Counted from the first letter of the stretch, positions 26,911 through 36,570 are shown. The stretch: DNA of 64,000 nt from Flavipsychrobacter sp. (GCA_016786615.1 JAEUVX010000004.1:124001-188000); one strand, 5' to 3'. Notes: generated by a model not told the origin, from the letters alone. Numbers and translations: made by a program.

Positions 26911-28548
26911 CTATTCCACCACCAATCGCTGCGTACTCCGTCTGTCATCCAGCCATACATCTGTTATGTATATGCCGGGTGCTATGCTGTTCAATGAAAT
27001 GGTTTGTGTGTTTGATAAGAGTTTTTCAGTTTTCACTACACGTCCTGTAATATCTGTAAGTGTTATGTTGCCCTGCTTAAATGGTTCTGTTGTTTTTATT
27101 GTAAAATTGTTATGTGCGGGGTTGGGGTAGAGGGTAATGTTCGCATCATTGCCCTTTATGCCTTTTACATTAATGGGGTTGGGGTAGGTTGTGGTATCTT
27201 CCATGCTCCACAGCTCGTAGCCTGTGCTGGTATAGTTGGCTTTGAAGTACATGGTAGAATCGAACATGAAAAATTCTGTACCATTCAGGAATGGCCCGAG
27301 GTTAGGGGCAATAGGCGGCGCTACCAGTTTTGTACCGGCAGATGTGCCATCCGTCACCCACAATTGTGCATCATTGAATATCTGCTCTGCCAGAAAGTAG
27401 AGGAATTTTTTATACACGAAGAAGCCATAAGGGTAAGCACCCGAAGCACCGGCAGTCATGTCTTTTACCATAACAGTACCTGCTGCTGTACCGTCTGATA
27501 CCCATAGCTCACCACCATTTGTGCCATCGTTGGCAGTGAAGTATATTTTTCCGTTATAAACATGCAGGCTGGTAGGGTTCGAGCTATTGACACCCGTATA
27601 AATATCTTTCAGCATTACTGTACCGGCAGTAGTGCCATCTGATTCCCAAAGCTCTGTGCCCTCGGTGCTGTTTGTAGCCCTTAAGTATAATTTGCCGTTA
27701 AGGATAGTAAAGTATTGAGGGTCTGAGCCATTTACACCCGGGCGAATATCTTTTGCCAATGTAGTGCCGGCATTGGTGCCATCTGTCACCCACAGTTCAT
27801 TGCCATTTACACCATCGTTGGCATCGAAATATATTTTACCGCCCAGCTCAATATAATTATACGGTCCGCTGGATGATAAACCGGCACGAATATCTTTCAC
27901 CAATTGGGTACCTGCACTGGTTCCGTCTGTTATCCAGAGTTCGCTGCCGGCAACACCATCGGTTGCATAAAACAATACTTTGCTGCCGAATATATGGAAG
28001 TAACTTGGAGATGAGCTGTTTGCGCCGGGCCTGATGTCTTTCAGCATTTGTGTGCCTGCATTAGTACCGTCACTCACCCATAGTTCTGTACCGTTTACAC
28101 CATCGCTGGCGCCAAACAGCAACTTGCCGTTGAATACGATTATAGATGTAATGGATGAATTGCCAGCGCCCGGGTTGATATCTTTCAGCATTTGTGTACC
28201 TGCGCTTGTGCCATCACTTTCCCACAGCTCATAGCCATTGGTATTATTATTGGCATTGAAGTACACTTTATTGCCCAGGGTAGTCATACCATAAATACCG
28301 CTGCCCGGTACACCGGGGTTTATGTCTTTGAGCAGTTGTGTGCCCGTTACGGTACCATCGCTTACCCATAGCTCGCTTTGCAGGGTGCTGTTGTCGGCAG
28401 AGAAAAACATTTTACCATTTGCCGCTTTAAATGCCTGCGGGTTTGAATTGCCTGTAGTATTAAGGTTGAAATCTGTAAAAACTAATGGTGGTTGCGCCTG
28501 TACTGTAATAGCCAGATTACATAGAATAATGAGTATCAGTTTTTTCAT
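26911..28548 (-). CDS. T9SS-sorted ELWxSDGT repeat protein, copy 1
   Basis: 545 residues with a short signal peptide (MKKLILIILCNLAITVQAQ). Eight units of ~48 residues follow, each with the pattern ELWxSDGTxxGTxxLKDIxPG ... LNGKxYFxANDGxNG. This is the most regular member of the five-gene array. The repeat should form propeller-like blades. It ends in a T9SS domain (TLYPNPAHNNFTIKTTEPF, GIYITDVWLDDRRSTQRLVVE). Surface-exposed or released; the ligand is unknown. The downstream 107 bases to 26804 show no clear terminator. Confidence 0.87.
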   Translation of the reverse strand: MKKLILIILCNLAITVQAQPPLVFTDFNLNTTGNSNPQAFKAANGKMFFSADNSTLQSELWVSDGTVTGTQLLKDINPGVPGSGIYGMTTLGNKVYFNANNNTNGYELWESDGTSAGTQMLKDINPGAGNSSITSIIVFNGKLLFGASDGVNGTELWVSDGTNAGTQMLKDIRPGANSSSPSYFHIFGSKVLFYATDGVAGSELWITDGTSAGTQLVKDIRAGLSSSGPYNYIELGGKIYFDANDGVNGNELWVTDGTNAGTTLAKDIRPGVNGSDPQYFTILNGKLYLRATNSTEGTELWESDGTTAGTVMLKDIYTGVNSSNPTSLHVYNGKIYFTANDGTNGGELWVSDGTAAGTVMVKDMTAGASGAYPYGFFVYKKFLYFLAEQIFNDAQLWVTDGTSAGTKLVAPPIAPNLGPFLNGTEFFMFDSTMYFKANYTSTGYELWSMEDTTTYPNPINVKGIKGNDANITLYPNPAHNNFTIKTTEPFKQGNITLTDITGRVVKTEKLLSNTQTISLNSIAPGIYITDVWLDDRRSTQRLVVE

Positions 28549-28652
28549 AACAATAGTTTTTTTGTTTTATGAAATTACATAATATATCATACCTCGTATA
28601 ATTATCTGTAATAATATTTTCCTGTTCGGGCAGAATTCACCCTTATCGGTAT

Positions 28653-28677
28653 AAAAAAGCCCCGCATTTTGCAGGGC
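28653..28677 (-). terminator. Intrinsic terminator of the 28685 gene
   Basis: On the minus strand GCCCTGCA AAA TGCGGGGC pairs (one mismatch) and is followed by six T. It begins eight bases after the stop codon. Confidence 0.75.
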
Positions 28678-28684
28678 TTGTAAG

Positions 28685-30358
28685 TTATTGTATCACTAAT
28701 CGCTGGGTGCTTCGTTTATCATCCAATTGCATGTTTACAATGTATATGCCCGGTGGTATGCCGTTCAGTTCTACAAGAAAAGTATTGGATGGTTTTTGTG
28801 ATTGTATCTTGTTTGTTTTCACAAGGCGGCCTGTTATGTCTGTTATGTTTACAATAGCATTGTAGTGCATAGCAGTTGTTTTGATGGTGCAATAACCGCT
28901 TGCAGGGTTGGGGTATAGTGTGATGCCGTTGGCTGCCGGTGTGGCTGCTATATGGGTAGGTGGTGTGCTGGTATCTTCCAGCGACCATAGCTCTATCCCC
29001 GTAGTATCGTAGCGGGCAAAGAAATGCATCGCATCGTTGAAGAGGACAGCCATTGGTGTAATGTAATAATTGGTGTCGCTTTGCGGGTGCGGCGATACGA
29101 ATTGCGTGCCTGCAGTAGTGCCATCGGTTGCAAACCACTGCCATTTGTTGGTAGATGGAGCAGGCGCTGCTGCAAAATACAGTTTGTCTTTATAGGTAAT
29201 CAAGCCTTCGAACTTGCTACCTTCATTGCCCGCAACGAGTTCAAAGAACTTTCGTGTACCGGTGTCTGTTCCGTCCGATACCCACAGCTCGCTGTTGTTG
29301 GCAGTATCAGTTGCCCTGAAGTATAGTTTGTTATTGAAAACCAAGCTACCTGCTATGCCGGGGAAACTACCCGCTGTACCGGGGTATATGTCTTTTACCA
29401 GTTTGGTGCCTGCTGCAGTGCCATCCGTCACCCACAATTCCGAACCATTCACGCTGTCGTTGGCGGTAAAGTACAGCTTGCTGTTCATGGCTATATAGTT
29501 GGTATTGAATCCTGTATTGCTTCTGGGGTCTATGTCTTTTACCAAAGCATTGTTGCCGGTTGCTATTTCATACATCCATAACTCTCCTCCTTGTTTGGTG
29601 TAGTATATACCACCGTTAAAAATATGGAAGCTGCTCATGGGTATATTAGCTGCTGTGCCTGTGCTTATGCGTGCTGTGCCTGCGGTTGTACCGTCTGTTT
29701 CGTACAGCACAATAGCCCATGATAATGTATCGAGTGCTGTGAAATACATTTTATTGCCTTGTACGGCAAAGTTTGCGGGGTTGGAATCGAATGTAAACGG
29801 TACGGGGTGCGAGTGATAATCTACAAGGTCTTTTGTAAGCCTGGTACCGGAATAAGTACCATCTGTTTCCCACAGTTCGATGCCTGTGTAGGGGTCGCCG
29901 ATGCCTGCAAAATACATTTTCCCTTTAAAGGGTGTAAAGCCCGGTGAGCGTATGCCGTTATATAAGGTAGGGAAAACATCGCGTACCATAAAGGTGCCGC
30001 TTTCTGTGCCGTCTGTACGCCACAGCTCTGTACCACAGGCACTGTCTCTTGCTTTGAAGAATAGTAAACCATCGAAATTGGTATAGCTGCTTGCGATGGA
30101 TGGCAGCCCGCCTTTGTAAATGTCTTTGAGTATAGCAGTGCCGGGTTCGGTGCCGTCTGTATAAAACGGCTCGGCACCTTTGCCTTGTAGAAATGCAGTG
30201 AAAAACAGTTTATCGTTATAAACAACCAGTTCGGCTCCATCAGGATAATGAGAGTCGGGGCTGCCGGGGTTAACGTCTGCAATCCTTGTGAATTTGTATT
30301 GTGCCTGCGTGCCTGCACAGGCAAGGCAAAGCATTAGGGTTGTAATGAGGGGTTTCAT
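28685..30358 (-). CDS. T9SS-sorted ELWxTDGT repeat protein, copy 2
   Basis: 557 residues: signal peptide MKPLITTLMLCLACAGTQAQ, then about eight degenerate repeats (ELWRTDGTESGTFMVRDVF, ELWETDGTYSGTRLTKDLV, ELWVTDGTAAGTKLVKDIYPG and others), less regular than in copy 1. It ends in a T9SS domain (ITLYPNPASGYCTIKTTAMHYNAIVNITDITGR ... PGIYIVNMQLDDKRSTQRLVIQ), written here as two separate short segments of a ~75-residue domain. Paralogue of its four neighbours. Its own terminator follows, so it is probably a separate transcript. Confidence 0.86.
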   Translation of the reverse strand: MKPLITTLMLCLACAGTQAQYKFTRIADVNPGSPDSHYPDGAELVVYNDKLFFTAFLQGKGAEPFYTDGTEPGTAILKDIYKGGLPSIASSYTNFDGLLFFKARDSACGTELWRTDGTESGTFMVRDVFPTLYNGIRSPGFTPFKGKMYFAGIGDPYTGIELWETDGTYSGTRLTKDLVDYHSHPVPFTFDSNPANFAVQGNKMYFTALDTLSWAIVLYETDGTTAGTARISTGTAANIPMSSFHIFNGGIYYTKQGGELWMYEIATGNNALVKDIDPRSNTGFNTNYIAMNSKLYFTANDSVNGSELWVTDGTAAGTKLVKDIYPGTAGSFPGIAGSLVFNNKLYFRATDTANNSELWVSDGTDTGTRKFFELVAGNEGSKFEGLITYKDKLYFAAAPAPSTNKWQWFATDGTTAGTQFVSPHPQSDTNYYITPMAVLFNDAMHFFARYDTTGIELWSLEDTSTPPTHIAATPAANGITLYPNPASGYCTIKTTAMHYNAIVNITDITGRLVKTNKIQSQKPSNTFLVELNGIPPGIYIVNMQLDDKRSTQRLVIQ

Positions 30359-30405
30359 ACAAAAACAGGTTTGTATGAAGATAAGAATTATTGTAATGTA
30401 TATCC

Positions 30406-32034
30406 TTAGTTTATAACTAATTTTTCAACGCTTCGCATGTCATCCAGCAGCACCTCTGCCCGATACACACCTGTTGCTATGCCGTTCAGTGAAATGGTTT
30501 GTGTGTTTGATGTCAGCCTCTCGGTTTTCACCACATGCCCTGCAATGTCTGTAATCGTTATGCTGCCCTGTTTAAATGCCTCTGTTGTTTTTATTGTAAA
30601 ATTGTGATGTGCGGGATTGGGGTAGATTGTGCTAACATGATTGTTGCGGGAGATGGTTGGGGTGATTGTATAACTACCCGATGTGCTCGAAAGAAAATGC
30701 AGTTCAATGTTTTTTGTATTAAACCCTGTAGCTATTGCCAGTACGGTATCAAAAGGGAATATATTGGTGCAGGGAATGTCTTTGCCTAGTGATGGGGGTG
30801 GTACTGCTTTTTTTGTGCCTGCCTGTGTGCCATCCGAAAAGTAGAGGCAGCGTATGTCGTTTTCATCAGCAGCTATAAAATAGAGGCTGTTGTTGTATAT
30901 GCAGAAAAATGAAGGTGCGGCGTTTGTATTGATGCTGCCCAGGTCTATAGCTTTGTAAGTGCCTGCCGTAGTGCCGTCGGTAGCCCATATTGTGCTGTTG
31001 TTGCCGGTGTAGCTTGTTTTGAAATATAGTTTGTTTTTGAAAACAACCGGTGATGATATATTGGTGTGCGAAATGCCGGGGTTGATGTCGTATAACACAT
31101 GTGTGCCGGTATCTGTGCCATCGCTTACCCATAGCTCGGTGCCATAGGTGCTGTCAAAAGCCGTGAAGAATGTATAGTTATTGAAATTGTAGTTGAAAAT
31201 ATAGCTGGTAGGAAATGCATATTTGTGTTGCTGTATTTCTTTCAGTATAGTGCTGCCTGCTTCGGTGCCGTCGCTCTTCCATAGTTTGGTGCTGATGCTG
31301 TCGGCTGTTATAAAGCACAGGCTGTTGTTATATACCCATGGTGTGCTGACGTAGCCAAGCCCGTTTAGCGGTATGCCTGCAAGGCTTTTCATCGTATCGC
31401 CCGGTATGCCTGTTGATGAATATATCCGGCTGCCGCTTGCTGTTGTTTGTTTGGTGTAGTATAGCTTGTTATTAAAAGGCACCAGTGTGCTGCTTATTCT
31501 GTAAACATCGTTATTTGTAATACGCCGCGTACCCGTATCAGTGCCATCTGTCACGTATATATTGTTGTATGGCGAAATGGAGTCTTCTGCAACGAAGTAC
31601 AGCAAGCCGTTCATTGCGGCGAAAGCGCTTGCGGATGAGTTGCCGTTTTTCTGAATGTCTTTCAGCAGTTTTGTGCTGCTGTAAGTACCATCTGTTACGC
31701 GGGGTTCATCACCATACACACCATCTGTAGCAGCAAAAAAGAGTTTGCCGTTCAGTTCATAATAGTTGCGGCAGTTGGAGGCTGCAGTACCGGGGTTTAT
31801 ATCTGCCAGCATCTGCATGGTATTGCCGCTTATGTCTGTCAGCCATGGCTCATTACCATTAACATTATCGAATGCGGAAAAGAATAGTTTGCCATTGTAT
31901 ATATAATATCCGCCGGGGTTTGAATTGCCAAAAGGGTTCAGGTCGAATGATTTGATATTGTATTGTGCACCTGCATCTGCCGTACAGCATACCAGCAGCC
32001 ATAGTAAGCAATATATGAGGTGGCCTCTAATCAT
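30406..32034 (-). CDS. T9SS-sorted ELWxSDGT repeat protein, copy 3
   Basis: 542 residues from the ATG at 32034 (MIRGHLIYCLLWLLVCC). Upstream in-frame codons exist, but the ATG overlaps the stop of copy 4 in the string ATGATTAG, supporting coupled translation. Repeats are degenerate (ELWVSDGTDTGTHVLYDINPG, TIWATDGTTAGTYKAID). The CTD (TIYPNPAHHNFTIKTTEAF, GVYRAEVLLDDMRSVEKLVIN) is nearly the same as those of copies 1 and 5. Surface or released protein of unknown ligand. Confidence 0.85.
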   Translation of the reverse strand: MIRGHLIYCLLWLLVCCTADAGAQYNIKSFDLNPFGNSNPGGYYIYNGKLFFSAFDNVNGNEPWLTDISGNTMQMLADINPGTAASNCRNYYELNGKLFFAATDGVYGDEPRVTDGTYSSTKLLKDIQKNGNSSASAFAAMNGLLYFVAEDSISPYNNIYVTDGTDTGTRRITNNDVYRISSTLVPFNNKLYYTKQTTASGSRIYSSTGIPGDTMKSLAGIPLNGLGYVSTPWVYNNSLCFITADSISTKLWKSDGTEAGSTILKEIQQHKYAFPTSYIFNYNFNNYTFFTAFDSTYGTELWVSDGTDTGTHVLYDINPGISHTNISSPVVFKNKLYFKTSYTGNNSTIWATDGTTAGTYKAIDLGSINTNAAPSFFCIYNNSLYFIAADENDIRCLYFSDGTQAGTKKAVPPPSLGKDIPCTNIFPFDTVLAIATGFNTKNIELHFLSSTSGSYTITPTISRNNHVSTIYPNPAHHNFTIKTTEAFKQGSITITDIAGHVVKTERLTSNTQTISLNGIATGVYRAEVLLDDMRSVEKLVIN

Positions 32035-33727
32035 GTATCTGCAGTTTCTCCGATTGTATTTTATCGTCAAGCTTCACTGTTATTATATACATACCCGGTG
32101 GTATATCCTGTACGGGCAGGCTGTGTTTATTGTTGCCATGCTGCAGTGTATATTGCCTGATAACAGCACCTGTACTGCTGCGCAGGATAGCCATGCCTTC
32201 TTTGAAACTGATGTTTGTTTGCAGGTGCACGTATGCCGATGCAGGATTGGGGTAGAGCGATAGTGCGTTGCTGCCTTTTATTTCGGTAGTGCTTAGTTTG
32301 AAGTAGTCGGGGCTGTCTGTCAGTACCCAAAGCTCTGCACCATACAACGAATCGTAGAAAGCGCAGAAGTAGAGCGCGTCATTAAATATGGTAAACCCTT
32401 TGAAGTAGAATGTATCTAACGGGTGTGCTTTGGTTATGTTGGGTGGCTCGTGTGTAGTGTATTGCTGCCCGTCTGTAGAAAATATTGCGCGCCTTTCTGT
32501 GCTATCGAGTGCAGTGTAGAACAATCTGTTTTTATACACCGTGAGGTGGCGGGGCATACTGCTGAGTGCTGCATAGTACATATTGTGCAGCATGTAGGTG
32601 CCTGTGTCTGTACCATCGCTTTGCCATAGCTCAAACCCATGTGTAATATTACTGAAGGGGTAATACATTTTATTGTTCATAATCACAATATCCTCGTACG
32701 TGCCTAATGCTGTGGTGGTAGCATTTTTTATCAGTGCAGTACCTGCATCGGTACCATCGGTGTGCCATAGCTCGGGCCCGTTGATGCCGTCGTGTGCAAA
32801 GAAATACAGCAGGTTGTTATACGGTGTGAATACTGTTTTGCGGCTGGCAGGCAGCGGTGTAATGTTTATAGCTTTTACGATGCGTGTACCTGCTGCTGTT
32901 CCGTCTGTTTCCCATAGGGCGCGTTGCGAACTGTTGCCGGGGTTGGCGGCAGAAAAAAGCAACTTGCCGTTATGTACTATCAGCCCTTCGGGGTTCGAGC
33001 TGGCATTGGCTGTATTTGTCAGGTCTTTTACCATTACCGTGCCTGCTTCAGTACCATCCGTTACCCATAGCTCTCTGCCATTGGTATGTGTGGTGGCGGC
33101 AAAATATACTTTGCCATTGTATATGGTAAAGAAGTCGGGGTTTGAATTGTTGGCAAACTGCGGGCCTGTGTTGATGTTCTTAATTAAAACCGTGCCTGCT
33201 TCGGTGCCGTCTGTGGCCCATAGCTCGCGGCCGATGGCACTATAGAGGCTACGGGCACTATGGGCACTGAATAGCAGCCTGTTGTTGTATTCTATAAATC
33301 CGCGTGGGTCTGATGAGCCGATGCCCGTATCTATATCGCTTATCATATAGGTATTGCCGACAGAGCCTTGTGTGCACCATAGCTCCCGCCCTTCGTCGCG
33401 GGTTTCGGCAGTGAAGATGATTTTATCGCCAAACACCCTGAAGGCAGCGGGTATAGAGCCCAGGTTGCCGGGGTTGATGTCTTTGATATAAGAAACATAC
33501 ATGGGTGTGCCTTTGGTACGTATTATCTCTGCATCATCCCTGTCTGATTCGGCACTCATATACAGCCATTCGCCGATGGGGGTGAGTGATGTAACTCTGC
33601 TGCCGGTAAATGGAGCGGGGTTCAGGTTGATAGTGTAGAAGTGCAATTTCTTTTGGGCGGATGCATGGTAGCAAGCCAATAATAGCAACCATGCAGCGAT
33701 AAAAAGGGATGTAGGTTTTATAAGCAT
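32027..33727 (-). CDS. T9SS-sorted ELWxTDGT repeat protein, copy 4
   Basis: 566 residues from the ATG at 33727 (MLIKPTSLFIAAWLLLLACYHASAQ signal peptide split here as MLIKPTSLFIAAW and LLLLACYHASAQ); fourteen further upstream codons are not needed. Repeats include ELWCTQGSVGNTYMISDI, ELWATDGTEAGTVLIKNI and ELWVTDGTEAGTVMVKDL. The CTD is the most diverged of the set (SLYPNPASAYVHLQTN, PGMYIITVKLDDKIQSEKLQI). It overlaps the next gene (copy 3) by eight bases, so these two form a transcription and translation unit. Confidence 0.85.
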   Translation of the reverse strand: MLIKPTSLFIAAWLLLLACYHASAQKKLHFYTINLNPAPFTGSRVTSLTPIGEWLYMSAESDRDDAEIIRTKGTPMYVSYIKDINPGNLGSIPAAFRVFGDKIIFTAETRDEGRELWCTQGSVGNTYMISDIDTGIGSSDPRGFIEYNNRLLFSAHSARSLYSAIGRELWATDGTEAGTVLIKNINTGPQFANNSNPDFFTIYNGKVYFAATTHTNGRELWVTDGTEAGTVMVKDLTNTANASSNPEGLIVHNGKLLFSAANPGNSSQRALWETDGTAAGTRIVKAINITPLPASRKTVFTPYNNLLYFFAHDGINGPELWHTDGTDAGTALIKNATTTALGTYEDIVIMNNKMYYPFSNITHGFELWQSDGTDTGTYMLHNMYYAALSSMPRHLTVYKNRLFYTALDSTERRAIFSTDGQQYTTHEPPNITKAHPLDTFYFKGFTIFNDALYFCAFYDSLYGAELWVLTDSPDYFKLSTTEIKGSNALSLYPNPASAYVHLQTNISFKEGMAILRSSTGAVIRQYTLQHGNNKHSLPVQDIPPGMYIITVKLDDKIQSEKLQIHD

Positions 33728-33802
33728 ATATCTAAAATACGAAAAACCACGCGCAGAAATCGTTTGCACATGGTTTTTAATGAGATTTTTAGGAGCAGTT
33801 AC

Positions 33803-35500
33803 CTATTCCACCACCAGCTTTTGTGTGCTTCGTTTGTCATCCAGCAATACTTCAGCCATATACACACCTGCGGCTATGCCATCTATTGAAATGGTTTGGG
33901 TATTTGATTGCAGCCTTTCCGTTTTCACCACACGACCTGCGAGGTCTGTAATCGTTACGCTTCCCTGCCTGAATGCTTCTGTTGTTTTTATTGTAAAATT
34001 GTGGTGTGCAGGATTGGGGTATATGGTAAATATGTTTGCATGGTTGTTTTGTGCAATGTTGGTGCCACCACCACCGCCGCCACCACCACCACCACCACCA
34101 CCACCACCACCGGTGCCGATGCCTGTTGTGTCTGTAATACTCCACAACTCTCCGCCAATGCCATTATAGTCTGCCCCGAAGTAAAGAGAGCCCTGGTATT
34201 CAAGAAAGCCTTTGAAGGGGTAGCTGTAGGTAGCATTAACTTTTACCAGGGGCGATGGTTGCAGCATCCTGGTACCTGCCGTTGTGCCATCTGTTTGCCA
34301 TACCTGATACCTGCTGTTGCCATCCTGCGCCGAAAAAAACAGCATCCCTTTATATACGCAAAATCCATTCGGAGAGCCGCCGACATTGGCTATTCCTATG
34401 TTTTTTACCATATACGTGCCCGGTGTTGTACCATCACTCACCCATAGCTCAAAGCCATGTACGCTATCGCTTGCAGAGAAGTATAGTTTGTTTTTATAAA
34501 TACCGAATGGTTGTTTTACAATAGAATGCCAGTTGCTGTTGGGATGAATATCCTTGACCATATGTGTGCCTGCGGGTGTGCCGTCTGTTACCCACAACTC
34601 TCCGCCATGCGGCAAGCCATCACCCCCATAAAAATATAGTTTACCGTTCAGCACCGCCCATATATCGTGGCTGGTAAATAATGAACCCGCCGAGCCTGCT
34701 ATGATTTCAAAACAGAGATTGGTACCTGCGGTAGTGCCGTCGGTTACCCACATTTCGTTGCCCGTTGCCAGGGTGTTGGCACCGAAGTACACTTTATTGC
34801 CCATGCCTATAAAACCAAATGGGTCTGAATTATACGGTGTCTGTATGTTTTTGAGCATGCGTGTACCTGCTGTTGTGCCATCTGTTATCCATGGTTCTCG
34901 CCCGTTGGTATCCTGTGCCGAAAAATAGATATTGCCATTGTAGGCATATAGCTTTTGCGGTACAGAGCTGCTTGCGCCCGGAAAAATATCCTTTACCAGT
35001 TTGGTACCTGCGGCAGTGCCGTCGGTTTCCCAAAGTTCGTATCCGGTAGTGGGGCTTTGCGCCATGAAGTAAACTTTGTTATTCAGCTTCGTTAGCTCGT
35101 TGGGCGAAGAGCCGATTGAGCCGGGGTACAAATCTGTTACCATATATGTACCGGCAGTTGTGCCATCAGTGTACCACAGTTCGCCACCATGGGTTTGGTC
35201 GTATGCAGTGAATATTACACCATCAGATATTTCTACAAATTCATCGGGTGTAGATGCCTGCACACCGGTATATATGTCCTTCAGCAGCGATGTGCCTGCA
35301 GTTGTGCCATTGCTCTTCCATGGCTCTCTGTTGGATGTAGAACCTTCGGCACCGAAATACATACTGCTTTTTGCAAGGTATAGTTTGCCGGGGTAGCCAT
35401 TGCCGGTAGGATTGATGTCGATATGATTAAAAACATAAGGAGCCTGTGCTGTGGCGAATAAAGTAGTACAGCAAAGCAGGAAAGTAAACAGGTGTTTCAT
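33803..35500 (-). CDS. T9SS-sorted ELWxTDGT repeat protein with polyglycine hinge, copy 5
   Basis: 565 residues: signal peptide MKHLFTFLLCCTTLFATAQ, then about eight repeats (for example ELWYTDGTTAGTYMVTDLYPG written with its usual spacing, ELWETDGTAAGTKLVKDIFPG). Between repeats and CTD lies a run of about 16 glycines flanked by Thr, encoded by a GGT/GGC microsatellite at 34064-34111. The CTD (TIYPNPAHHNFTIKTTEAF, GVYMAEVLLDDKRSTQKLVVE) matches copies 1 and 3. The glycine run would be a flexible hinge whose length could vary by replication slippage without frameshift. Confidence 0.86.
   Translation of the reverse strand: MKHLFTFLLCCTTLFATAQAPYVFNHIDINPTGNGYPGKLYLAKSSMYFGAEGSTSNREPWKSNGTTAGTSLLKDIYTGVQASTPDEFVEISDGVIFTAYDQTHGGELWYTDGTTAGTYMVTDLYPGSIGSSPNELTKLNNKVYFMAQSPTTGYELWETDGTAAGTKLVKDIFPGASSSVPQKLYAYNGNIYFSAQDTNGREPWITDGTTAGTRMLKNIQTPYNSDPFGFIGMGNKVYFGANTLATGNEMWVTDGTTAGTNLCFEIIAGSAGSLFTSHDIWAVLNGKLYFYGGDGLPHGGELWVTDGTPAGTHMVKDIHPNSNWHSIVKQPFGIYKNKLYFSASDSVHGFELWVSDGTTPGTYMVKNIGIANVGGSPNGFCVYKGMLFFSAQDGNSRYQVWQTDGTTAGTRMLQPSPLVKVNATYSYPFKGFLEYQGSLYFGADYNGIGGELWSITDTTGIGTGGGGGGGGGGGGGGGGTNIAQNNHANIFTIYPNPAHHNFTIKTTEAFRQGSVTITDLAGRVVKTERLQSNTQTISIDGIAAGVYMAEVLLDDKRSTQKLVVE
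34064..34111. repeat. CCA/GCC trinucleotide microsatellite encoding polyglycine
   Basis: Sixteen consecutive glycine codons on the minus strand, the last ten all GGT. Being a multiple of three, changes in number keep the reading frame. Confidence 0.9.
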
Positions 35501-35612
35501 AGCCGAAATGTTTACTTCAATTTACGACACTTGTGGCGCAAACGTATATTAATCTTTATATTTTAATCTGTTTTAAATGCTTCTTTTACTGATAGTTAAT
35601 AATTTATCTCAA

Positions 35613-35639
35613 AAAAATACCCCGCACGAAGCGGGGCAT
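35613..35639 (-). terminator. Intrinsic terminator of the thioredoxin gene
   Basis: CCCCGC and GCGGGG pair around ACGAA; on the minus strand the stem is followed by TATTTTTTT. It starts about 25 bases after the stop at 35665. Confidence 0.8.
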
Positions 35640-35664
35640 TTTAGCAGAGACCTTTTTTAAGTAA

Positions 35665-36102
35665 TCATTTCTTTTTTGTTTTGACGCTTTTGCCAAATTC
35701 CAGCAATTGTTCGGCAGGCATATAACCCATCGTACGGCTTACTTCTTTGCCATCTTTGTCCATAATAAGCAGGGTAGGATAGCCTTGTATGCGTTGTTGC
35801 TGCGCAAATTCTATCCACTCGCCTTGTTCGGCATCAATGGCAATATTGACAAAATTCTTGTTGAAGTATTCGCCCAGCGCCTTGTCAGGAAAAGTGTTTT
35901 TCTTCAGCAGTTTGCAGGGGCCGCACCATGTGGTGTATACGTCTATAAAAATGAGCTTATTTTCTTTTTTGGCTTTTGTCATGGCATCTTTCCAGCTCAT
36001 CTCGCGGAATGAGATGCCCGCTTTGGTGTCTTCCTTCTTATCACCTGCCATCATCGTAAGCGATGCCAGCAGTATCGGTAATATCAGCAGTAGTTTTTTC
36101 AT
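35665..36102 (-). CDS. Exported thioredoxin-family protein
   Basis: 145 residues with a signal peptide (MKKLLLILPILLASLTMMAG). One thioredoxin domain follows with YTTWCGPCKLLKKNTF (Cys60-Gly-Pro-Cys63) and the cis-Pro loop QGYPTLLIMDKDGKEV. The N-terminal lead-in SFREMSWKDAMTKAKKENKLIFIDVY is typical of periplasmic thioredoxin-like proteins of Bacteroidota. Likely reduces or oxidises envelope disulfides. Stand-alone gene with its own terminator. Confidence 0.9.
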   Translation of the reverse strand: MKKLLLILPILLASLTMMAGDKKEDTKAGISFREMSWKDAMTKAKKENKLIFIDVYTTWCGPCKLLKKNTFPDKALGEYFNKNFVNIAIDAEQGEWIEFAQQQRIQGYPTLLIMDKDGKEVSRTMGYMPAEQLLEFGKSVKTKKK

Positions 36103-36263
36103 GTATAATATAAATCCCTTTCTTTTATCAGACTATAAAATTAGCTATCCGGTTTGGAACTTGCTTGTTAAAATAAATATAATATAATATTCAGGCGATT
36201 ACTAGTACCTGATGCACAAATAGTTATCCCCACGCAATGCAGGTAATGGCATTTTTCGCAAAT

Positions 36264-36291
36264 AAAAACCCCGCCGGATCCATCGGCGGGG
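36264..36291 (-). terminator. Intrinsic terminator of the 36367 gene
   Basis: CCCCGCCG and CGGCGGGG make a perfect 8-bp stem with a 7-base loop; on the minus strand TTTTTATTTG follows. About 75 bases downstream of the stop at 36367. Confidence 0.75.
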
Positions 36292-36366
36292 GGTACTCTG
36301 AAAATATTGTTTGCTATGCCTGTGCGGCAGTTTGTTGTTGTTTAATAGTCCGTTTCCGGGTGCAAC

Positions 36367-36570
36367 TTAATGTTTTTCGCGTTGCAGGCGAACCATTTTT
36401 GTGGCAATGTCAATGGCTTCTTTGTCATTGGCTGCCTTTACAAGGGCAAAAGTGAGTTGTGCTATTTCATTTTCGTACACCACATTTTCTTCGTTTACAT
36501 ACATCTGTTGTGTGGTGGGAAAGCATGATAGCACCTCGTCTTGCCTGAAAACTACTCTATAGTAACTCAT
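36367..36570 (-). CDS. Small protein of unknown function
   Basis: 67 residues from the ATG at 36570 (MSYYRVVFRQDEVLSCFP). A predicted beta-strand start is followed by a helix rich in Ala and Glu (AQLTFALVKAANDKEAIDIATKMVRLQ). No signal peptide. Ends with its own terminator. No family recognised. Confidence 0.55.
   Translation of the reverse strand: MSYYRVVFRQDEVLSCFPTTQQMYVNEENVVYENEIAQLTFALVKAANDKEAIDIATKMVRLQREKH

Noticed and set aside
26911-35500. CRISPR-like regular repeats
   Set aside because: The periodicity is in coding sequence at ~144 bp and imperfect; there are no short identical repeats with unique spacers and no cas genes.
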